DNA of 59,433 bases, taken from positions 1 through 59,433 of the forward strand of contig OMOE01000099.1 in the NCBI GenBank assembly GCA_900290365.1, given 5' to 3'. The position numbers and the translations under genes were made by a program. The notes under the pieces are model-generated. The model searched no databases and was not told the origin of the DNA. It was given only the letters and a program-made list of their open reading frames with translations. This stretch comes from Syntrophobacter sp. SbD1 (GTDB taxonomy: Bacteria; Desulfobacterota; Syntrophobacteria; Syntrophobacterales; Syntrophobacteraceae). This document shows, piece after piece, positions 53,926 through 59,433 of this stretch (its first letter is position 1; every line of letters begins with the position of its first letter).

Positions 53926-53998
53926 GGGCGGGTAGCTCAGCTGGGAGAGCATCGGCCTTACAAGCCGAGGGTCACAGGTTCGAGCCCTGTTCCGCCTA
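53926..53998 (+). tRNA. tRNA-Val (TAC)
   Basis: A 73-base cloverleaf: D arm TAGCTCAGCTGGGAGAGC, anticodon stem TCGGC/GCCGA around loop CTTACAA (anticodon TAC), T loop TTCGAGC with stem ACAGG/CCTGT, acceptor GGGCGGG against TCCGCCT with G-U pairs at both ends. CCA is not encoded. It stands 23 bases before tRNA-Asp. Confidence 0.92.
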
Positions 53999-54021
53999 AT
54001 TTAGAATTTTTGTTTTTATAA

Positions 54022-54103
<82 letters not shown>

Positions 54104-54108
54104 CAATA

Positions 54109-54140
54109 GAGTCCAGTCGATCAGGCTGGGCTCTTTTTTT
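54109..54140 (+). terminator. Terminator after tRNA-Asp
   Basis: GAGTCCAG (54109-54116) pairs with CTGGGCTC (54126-54133, one G-U), followed by seven T's. It lies inside the inserted segment. Confidence 0.8.
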
Positions 54141-54170
54141 ATGTTGGTAATGGTGGATTAATGGTACAGT

Positions 54171-54189
54171 TACAATGTAACACATTGTA
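54171..54189. promoter_or_regulatory. Palindromic operator of the toxin-antitoxin operon
   Basis: TACAATGT, spacer AAC, ACATTGTA: a perfect eight-base inverted repeat fifteen bases upstream of the antitoxin ATG, as expected for ribbon-helix-helix autoregulation. Confidence 0.7.
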
Positions 54190-54204
54190 TGACGGAGGCT
54201 AAGT

Positions 54205-54423
54205 ATGCCCTTATCGGTAAGGCTTGATGCCGAGATGGAAAAGAAGCTCGAAGAGGTCGCTCATTCTTTGGACAGGTCAAAGGGTTGGGTTATTAGAGAA
54301 GCCATCCGCCATTATGTGGAAGAAATAGCAGACTACGACGTTGCCCTGGAGCGGTTGGCGGACCCTGCCGCGAAGCTCATAGACCACGAGGATGCAAAGC
54401 GTGCCCTTGGTCTGGTCGATTAA
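54205..54423 (+). CDS. CopG/RHH-type antitoxin
   Basis: A 72-residue antitoxin. The N-terminal strand and helices (MPLSVRLDAEMEKKLEEVAHSLDRSKGWVIREAI) form a ribbon-helix-helix DNA-binding domain; the C-terminal half (DYDVALERLADPAAKLIDHEDAKRALGL) binds the toxin. GGAGG precedes the ATG. It overlaps the toxin frame by 32 bases. Confidence 0.9.
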   Translation: MPLSVRLDAEMEKKLEEVAHSLDRSKGWVIREAIRHYVEEIADYDVALERLADPAAKLIDHEDAKRALGLVD

Positions 54424-54661
54424 ATGGGATAGTCGGGCGATAAAAGAGGTGGCGGAGATCCCTGAGGCTGACCGGAAGCGGATCGTTGATGCGGTTGAGA
54501 GGCTGGCGGCCGATCCGCTAAGAGGGAAACCGCTTAAAGGCCGCTGGGAGGGGCTCCGGCGGATACGGGTGGGCGTCTACAGAATCATTTACGCGCTGCG
54601 CAAGGCAGAACTCACGATTCTAGTGCTGCGGGTCGGGAGTAGAAGTGACGTCTATCGCTAG
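54392..54661 (+). CDS. RelE/ParE-type toxin
   Basis: An 89-residue toxin of the RelE/ParE fold: WSIKWDSRAIKEVAEIPEADRKRIVDAVERLAADP, then GLRRIRVGVYRIIYALRK and VLRVGSRSDVYR. The RVGxYRIIY and RxxVYR motifs suit mRNA-cleaving RelE members, but ParE cannot be excluded. An internal GTG at 54401, after GAGG, may be the real start. It lies wholly within the 731-bp tRNA-flanked segment. Confidence 0.88.
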   Translation: MQSVPLVWSIKWDSRAIKEVAEIPEADRKRIVDAVERLAADPLRGKPLKGRWEGLRRIRVGVYRIIYALRKAELTILVLRVGSRSDVYR

Positions 54662-54784
54662 TGTTCCATTTAATGATTTTGCGTGAGGATTTGCGTGCGT
54701 CCACGCTGCATTTTGGATCAATTTCGATCATCCTGTATTCAGTCAAATCAATAGCTTATGGGTGAAGTGTTCCTCAAAATCGCT

Positions 54785-54834
54785 CTGTCACGCCGGAGGC
54801 CGAGGGTTCAAGTCCCTTCCACCCCGTCAGAAAA
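54785..54834 (+). repeat. 50-bp direct repeat, right (attR-like), 3' part of tRNA-Asp
   Basis: Perfect copy of 54054-54103. It is a detached 3' half of tRNA-Asp followed by a strong terminator, likely the tRNA's original end displaced by the insertion. Confidence 0.9.
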
Positions 54835-54836
54835 TT

Positions 54837-54868
54837 AAAGGGGTTACGTGATGAACGTAACCCCTTTT
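54837..54868 (+). terminator. Strong intrinsic terminator
   Basis: AAAGGGGTTACG pairs perfectly with CGTAACCCCTTT, then T. Probably the original terminator of the tRNA-Val/Asp unit. Confidence 0.85.
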
Positions 54869-54980
54869 GATTTCCTCCGTGAATTGTTCCCCCACACTAT
54901 TTCCCGCACGCGGCCCGGAATCCTGAAGAGATTAAGAGCATTTACATGAATGAACCATAGAGGTTTTACGTCGATAATTT

Positions 54981-55421
54981 CTATCCCGCATGCGCCACGC
55001 TGATCATCCAACTCACCCCGAAGCGATCCTCCACCATACCAAAGCGCGGCGACCAGAATGTCCTGGTCAATGCCGTCAGCACTTGCCCACCGTCTGCCAG
55101 CGCGGCAAAAGCGTGTTCGGCATCGGCTTCGCTGGGAACTGAGAGTGAGAGTGAAAAGCCCTCGAAACTGGATTTTTCGGTTGAACAGCCGTCGGAGGCC
55201 ATTACAAAGGTCTCCCCAATTCGGAAGCTGGCGTGCATGATCTTATTCTCGAAGCCGGGTGGAACGATACCGGGCTGAGGCGCTTCAGGACTATCTTTGA
55301 AGCGCATCATCATTTCGACTTCGGCACCGAGGGTCTTGCGATAGAATTCGAGGGCCTGTTCGCAACTGCCGTTGAAGAAGAGGTAAGGTTGAACCATCAG
55401 GCTTACGTTCTTTGTGTTCAT
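54981..55421 (-). CDS. VOC family protein (PhnB-like)
   Basis: A 146-residue glyoxalase/VOC-fold protein of the PhnB type. It opens VQPYLFFNGSCEQALEFYRKTLGAEVEMMMRF, then has ASFRIGETFVMASD, LSLSVPSEADAEHAFAALADGG and ends FGMVEDRFGVSWMISV, all typical. The ATG at 55421 follows GGAG by seven bases. The frame stays open to 55574 but the extra residues are unlikely. Substrate unknown. Confidence 0.88.
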   Translation of the reverse strand: MNTKNVSLMVQPYLFFNGSCEQALEFYRKTLGAEVEMMMRFKDSPEAPQPGIVPPGFENKIMHASFRIGETFVMASDGCSTEKSSFEGFSLSLSVPSEADAEHAFAALADGGQVLTALTRTFWSPRFGMVEDRFGVSWMISVAHAG

Positions 55422-56108
55422 AATATTCTCCATTATTAATGTTTGGCTCCTGTCCAGCCATGGACAAATTTCAAAATAGATCCTCAAACCGGCATTGCAA
55501 CAGAGTACATTTAGGTCGGCGACGGCAATCGGGATATGAAGGCTTGAAATTAGGAGTGCATAAATCCGACCCACCTAATTATAAGGTGGTCATTTCTAAT
55601 TGGATCTCGAATTCGTGGGGAAATATTTCCTTGTCGCCGGTGCGCACGGCAGGCCGAAAATTTACAAAGCAGAGGACGTGCTCACCATCGATTCGATCGG
55701 CCTGGAATTGGCCGCTCGGGACTTTTTCGTCTCCTGAGCGCTGAGGATGTTTAGCCGACTCCTCCGGAATGCCCCGCGATCGATTTTCTCACCCAAAGCC
55801 CGCACCCAAACTCACTCAACCACTTAACTCAAGCCTCTAGAGCGCTCGCCTCATGATTTGAACCAAGTTCACCGATTCTCCACAAAACTGACACGAATCT
55901 GTAATCTAATCTTAATAAAGTCACTCTGGCCTTGTCTGCCGATAATGCTAACCAACCGACATTGATACGACTGCATAAGATGTCAGGCGCCGGATTTGCG
56001 TACCGGGCGCCTTGGGTGTTTCGAATATCCGATACCCGTACTTCAGAGAGCCGCTGCGCCGGCAGTTTTTTTCGCGGCAAGCGCTCTCAAAAGGAACAGA
56101 ACAAAATT
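55422..56108. other. ~690-bp gap with possible small frame and structured leader
   Basis: A 45-residue frame with TTG start (55600-55737; product begins LDLEFVGKYFLVAGAHGRP) follows AAGGTGG and looks weakly protein-like. Further right, paired segments AGGCGCC/GGCGCCT (55985-55991 with 56006-56012), GGGT/ACCC (56014-56037) and a GC-rich stem before seven T's (56051-56072) suggest a structured leader ahead of the Wzz gene. All of this is tentative. Confidence 0.35.
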
Positions 56109-57860
56109 ATGGCGCAGCAGCAGGAACTTGAAAGAATCAAGAGTATCATCTGGAGGCGAAAGGGTTGGGTTCTATGGCCGTTTATTTCCCTGTCTGCTTT
56201 GGCAGGGGTGATTTCTCTTGTGTTACCCAACGTTTATAAGTCGACTGCGACCGTTCTGATCGAGAACCAGCAGATACCGTCGTCCCTGGTGCCCTCCACC
56301 GTCACTACCTACGCTCAGGAGCGGATTCAGTCCATAGCTCAGGAGGTCACATCCCGTTCAAAGGTCCTGAAGCTCGTGGAAAAGTACGGCCTTCTTCCCG
56401 ATAAGGCAAAAAAACTGACTACCGAAGAACTGGTTGATCAAATCCGCGGTAGAATCTCACTTAAAACGATCAATGCTGAAATCAACAAAGAGAATGCGAA
56501 CGTGCCGGTGCTTCTAACCATTGCGTTCAGCCTCTCTTACGAGGATGAGAACCCTAAGACGGCCCAGGCTGTGGCAAATGAGGTAGTCTCCTTTTACCTG
56601 GAAAAGAACCTTGAGTCGCGCGAGAAGACCGCTCGGGGCACCACCGAATTTTTGACCGAGCAGTTGAAGCTGGAAAAAGCGCACATGGATGAGCTGCAGA
56701 CCAAGCTCGCGGCATTCCAGAAAGAGAACCTGGAGGCGCTTCCGGAGTATACCACCCTCAATATGCAGAAATTGGAAAGGCTCAACCAGCGCATCACCGA
56801 CGTAGACATGCAGATTCGTTCAATCGAAGGACAGCGCTCGGTTCTCAAGGGGAGCCAGGCAATGTTGGACCCCTATGCAAGCAGCTCGAACTCCAAAGTG
56901 ATGACTCCATCGGAGCGGTTGCAGCAGGTCCAGTTGGAACGCGATACGGCATTGTCGAAATATTCAGCCGGCCATCCTTCCGTAGTAGCAAAAGACCAGG
57001 AGATTGAGCTTCTGAAAGCGGAAAATAAAGGGGGCCTGGGATACGATCAGACCATGGACAAGCTCAGGGACGCCGAAGCCAGGCTGGCCAACCTCAAATC
57101 CACCTATACCGAAAAACACCCCGAGGTGCAAAGCACCGAACGTGAAATAGGGAGGTTAAAGGCGCAGTTGGACGAGTTGCAGAAAGAAAGCCACGCAGGT
57201 GTCAAGACCCCGGCGCCGGCGCCGGCGACCAATCCGTCCTATATCACCCTGCAGGCCGAGCTGGAGAAGCTCTCCGTTTCCATTTCGTCTCTTCAGGCAG
57301 AAAAAAATCAGATGGAAAAGGAGACCCAAGACCTCCTGAATAAGCTGCATGCCATGCCCCAGGTGGCGAAGCAGTCTTCCGAGATGGAAACGGAATACCA
57401 AACCACCAAGAACAATATCAATACGATACAGCAAAAGCTGCTGGCCGCAAAAGTTTCCCAGGGCATGGAAGAAGAAAAGAAGGGTGAATCTTTTCAAGTG
57501 GTTGAGCCGGCCTTTCTGCCGGAAAAGCCTGCCAAGCCCAATCGCATGGCCATAATGCTGCTCGGAACCTTCCTTTCGCTTGGGTTGTCGATTGGAGCGG
57601 CTGCCGCGCGGGAGTTTACGGACAAGAAAATCCACGATCCGGAAACTCTTCTGAAAATAAGCAGATTTCCCATCATTTCGACCATCCCGGAAATAATAAC
57701 CGAGGAGGAAGTGGCCGAAATGCGGAAGCGAAAGAGGATCATCGGGGTCGTGGGCATATTCTGCGTTATCGGCTGTGTTTTGGCCTTTCATTTTTTCGTA
57801 ATGGACCTGGATATCTTTAACGCCAGGATGTCTCGTTTTGTTGAAAGGAAAATTCCGTAA
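56109..57860 (+). CDS. Wzz/GumC-like polysaccharide chain-length protein
   Basis: A 583-residue inner-membrane protein of the Wzz family. One helix is near residue 30 (WVLWPFISLSALAGVISLVLPNVY); two lie in the last 140 residues, at the PNRMAIMLLGTFLSLGLSIG and IIGVVGIFCVIGCVLAFHFF segments. Long periplasmic coiled coils lie between. It controls export length of exopolysaccharide together with the kinase-like protein downstream. No C-terminal kinase domain is fused. The start at MAQQQELERI is chosen because earlier in-frame residues (from 55932) are not protein-like. Members with this layout occur in exosortase/PEP-CTERM-linked loci. Confidence 0.85.
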   Translation: MAQQQELERIKSIIWRRKGWVLWPFISLSALAGVISLVLPNVYKSTATVLIENQQIPSSLVPSTVTTYAQERIQSIAQEVTSRSKVLKLVEKYGLLPDKAKKLTTEELVDQIRGRISLKTINAEINKENANVPVLLTIAFSLSYEDENPKTAQAVANEVVSFYLEKNLESREKTARGTTEFLTEQLKLEKAHMDELQTKLAAFQKENLEALPEYTTLNMQKLERLNQRITDVDMQIRSIEGQRSVLKGSQAMLDPYASSSNSKVMTPSERLQQVQLERDTALSKYSAGHPSVVAKDQEIELLKAENKGGLGYDQTMDKLRDAEARLANLKSTYTEKHPEVQSTEREIGRLKAQLDELQKESHAGVKTPAPAPATNPSYITLQAELEKLSVSISSLQAEKNQMEKETQDLLNKLHAMPQVAKQSSEMETEYQTTKNNINTIQQKLLAAKVSQGMEEEKKGESFQVVEPAFLPEKPAKPNRMAIMLLGTFLSLGLSIGAAAAREFTDKKIHDPETLLKISRFPIISTIPEIITEEEVAEMRKRKRIIGVVGIFCVIGCVLAFHFFVMDLDIFNARMSRFVERKIP

Positions 57861-57928
57861 ACAAAGGTGAATGGGTGAATGGGTAAGTCTGGAAAAAACC
57901 AAGGGGCCTGGATCTTGTGAGGATTGAT

Positions 57929-58735
57929 ATGCAATGGCTTAGGCGAATTATGGGCAACGGAGAAGAACGCTGCGGCTGCGAGAACCCGGCTATGAAGTTT
58001 TCACAACCGGGATGTTCGGGCCCTGTTTATTCCAGGACAAAAGTAGTCCCGGTCTCATCAGGGGCATTATCGAAGAACAGGGTCGTAATGGATGAAGACA
58101 ACCAGGTTGCCGAGCAATTCAAAATCCTGAGGACGATGCTTTTCAATAGAACCCGTCCCAAGGGGTGGACAACCGTCCAGATCACGGGCTTCGATCCGGG
58201 TGAAGGCAAGAGTCTTGTCGCAGCGAATCTTGCGATCAGCTTGGCCAGGGATTCGAGGCAGACAACCCTGCTGGTGGACCTCGATTTTAGAAATCCCACC
58301 CTCCACAACCTGCTCGATCTGGGGCCCGAAACGCCCGGTTTGATTTCTTATTTCGCCGGAGAAAAAGGACTTGAAGAAATTTTGATAAATCCCGGGATCG
58401 ATAAACTAACGGTCCTCCCGGCCGGGGGCAGAACTTTGCAGGCCCCGGAACTGATGGGCTCCCCCAAAATGGAAGCTTTGGTCAGGGAGCTCAAAGAACG
58501 GTACAAGGATCGGTATATCATATTTGATACACCTCCCATGAACGCATTTCCCGACGCACTCGTCTTCTCGGAGTACGTGGATTCCATAATTCTGGTGGCA
58601 AGGGCCGGCCACACTCTCCGTACCAGCGTTGAGAACACAGTGAACCTTGTTCCCCGTGAAAAAGTACTCGGCATGGTCTTTAACGGCGTCAAATCAAAAG
58701 ACTTGCTGGGCGAATACAAAGGGAAAGCAAATTGA
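57929..58735 (+). CDS. CpsD/CapB-like BY-kinase-type ATPase
   Basis: A 268-residue cytoplasmic ATPase, partner of the Wzz-like protein. The modified Walker A is FDPGEGKSLVAANLA, Walker A' TTLLVDLDFRNPTLHNLL, and Walker B IIFDTPP. The tail has no tyrosine cluster (ends EYKGKAN), so autophosphorylation is uncertain. GAGG lies six bases before the ATG at 57929; a GTG at 57917 is possible. Expected role: drive the polysaccharide export complex. Confidence 0.85.
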   Translation: MQWLRRIMGNGEERCGCENPAMKFSQPGCSGPVYSRTKVVPVSSGALSKNRVVMDEDNQVAEQFKILRTMLFNRTRPKGWTTVQITGFDPGEGKSLVAANLAISLARDSRQTTLLVDLDFRNPTLHNLLDLGPETPGLISYFAGEKGLEEILINPGIDKLTVLPAGGRTLQAPELMGSPKMEALVRELKERYKDRYIIFDTPPMNAFPDALVFSEYVDSIILVARAGHTLRTSVENTVNLVPREKVLGMVFNGVKSKDLLGEYKGKAN

Positions 58736-58858
58736 GATGGTGAGAAATCCATAATTTTAGATTTTAGATTTTAGATTGGATGATCAAGTCCTAACCAGAA
58801 ATTCTGCAATCATAAATCCCAAATCCCAAATATTTGGGGGATTGAGGCATTAGCGACT

Positions 58859-59433
58859 ATGAATATGACCGTACGTATACTGACATTTCTTCTTTGCTTT
58901 CCTCTCCTGCTTGGTTTTTTGGGCTGCAGCAGCAACGAGGAAAAGGCCGCAAAATATGTCACCCGGGGGGACCGGCTGATGGAAACCGGCGATACGATGC
59001 GGGCCGTCCTTGAGTACAGGAACGCCTTGCAGCTCGATCCAAAGTGCAAGGCCGCTCATTTTGCCCTGGGAAAAGCCCTGCTGGCCCGGAAAGAATATCT
59101 TGGGGCCTATCGCTCACTGAACGAGGCCCTGGAGTTGGACCCCAATCTGGATGAAGCCAGGCTCGAGGTGGCGGGTCTTCTTTACCCGAGCCAGCCGGAG
59201 AAGGCCCTGGAAGAGATTTCCAAAATCCGGGACCCCGCGCGTTTCGAGCACAAAATCGGTGTTGTCAGGGCATCGGCTTTCATTGTTCTCAAGCAGCACC
59301 AGCAGGCGATTGAAGCGTTAAAAAAAGTCAAAGACGCTGAAACGAGCGCTGAGGTCCAGGGGTTGCTGGCGATTTCCCTGCAGGCGACAGGAGATTTCAA
59401 AGCGATGGAAGAAGCAGCAGTTAAAGCTTCTCG
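58859..59433 (+). CDS. TPR-repeat lipoprotein (PrsT-like), cut by window end
   Basis: An N-terminal fragment of about 191 residues. Signal peptide and lipobox are at the start (LLLGFLGCSS), so it should be an outer-membrane lipoprotein. TPR-like helix pairs follow: GDTMRAVLEYRNALQLDPKC, then AYRSLNEALELDPN and later repeats. The Wzz-kinase-TPR order is typical of exosortase-associated exopolysaccharide loci, where this protein is called PrsT. The rest lies outside the window. Confidence 0.8.
   Translation, partial: MNMTVRILTFLLCFPLLLGFLGCSSNEEKAAKYVTRGDRLMETGDTMRAVLEYRNALQLDPKCKAAHFALGKALLARKEYLGAYRSLNEALELDPNLDEARLEVAGLLYPSQPEKALEEISKIRDPARFEHKIGVVRASAFIVLKQHQQAIEALKKVKDAETSAEVQGLLAISLQATGDFKAMEEAAVKAS

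Noticed and set aside
58750..58780. Tandem ATTTTAG repeats
   Set aside because: A short simple-sequence run of a kind common between genes here; no function can be supported.

Overview
The window reads as chromosomal DNA of a mid-GC, Gram-negative anaerobe of the Desulfobacterota (former Deltaproteobacteria). Syntrophobacter- or Desulfomonile-like bacteria are the best guess. This is inferred from the gene mix (a complete TetR-controlled beta-oxidation operon, PAS/GAF sensor kinases, CheB-CheR fusions, a BKACE enzyme, the start of an exosortase-type exopolysaccharide locus) and from the many hairpin-bearing intergenic repeats. No rRNA is present to settle it.

Layout. 1-5.1 kb: an ADP-ribosylglycohydrolase, then small RNA-related genes (DUF3553 protein, RRM protein, frameshifted DEAD-box helicase, DUF3606, S4-domain protein, YjgA/DarP). 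5.1-7.2 kb: a HEPN-like protein flanked by two 63-bp imperfect direct repeats. 7.3-10.3 kb: ROK kinase, double carboxymuconolactone-decarboxylase-domain protein and BKACE enzyme. 10.8-16.1 kb: MaoC, an SbcD-like nuclease and an SbcC/YhaN-like ATPase, translationally coupled. 16.3-16.9 kb: a VapBC pair whose toxin lacks expected catalytic acids. 17-19.8 kb: a YbiT-type ABC-F ATPase behind a probable attenuator, a small HTH protein and a spermidine-synthase-like protein. 20.0 kb: a 56-residue gene of unknown role. 20.4-32.3 kb: a reverse-strand block of two tandem CheB-CheR-PAS fusions and two large sensor kinases, one frameshifted, with the remnant of a third kinase just outside.

33.2-41.6 kb: a 34-bp palindromic operator, a TetR/FadR-like regulator, acyl-CoA dehydrogenase, thiolase, FadJ-type fusion, acyl-CoA ligase and an unknown protein. 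41.7-47.6 kb: DUF1328 membrane protein, methyltransferase, RecJ, DinB-like protein, a radical SAM protein and unknowns. 47.8-53.7 kb: frameshifted histidine kinase, YggL, ClpX and Lon. 53.9-54.9 kb: tRNA-Val and tRNA-Asp; the 3' part of tRNA-Asp recurs as a perfect 50-bp repeat 731 bp downstream, bracketing an antitoxin-toxin pair, which looks like a tiny site-specific island. 55-59.4 kb: a VOC protein, then Wzz-like chain-length protein, BY-kinase-like ATPase and a truncated TPR lipoprotein.

Genome-quality signals: three genes (helicase, PAS kinase, histidine kinase) are each broken by a one- or two-base shift inside a short repeat, which suggests sequencing error as much as decay. Dispersed intergenic elements include three copies of a ~95-bp double-hairpin element at 1.1, 16.2 and 33.1 kb. 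The least explained and most interesting items are the tRNA-nested toxin-antitoxin island, the repeat-flanked HEPN cassette, the CheB-CheR-PAS/sensor-kinase block without CheA, CheW or receptors, and the degenerate VapC.
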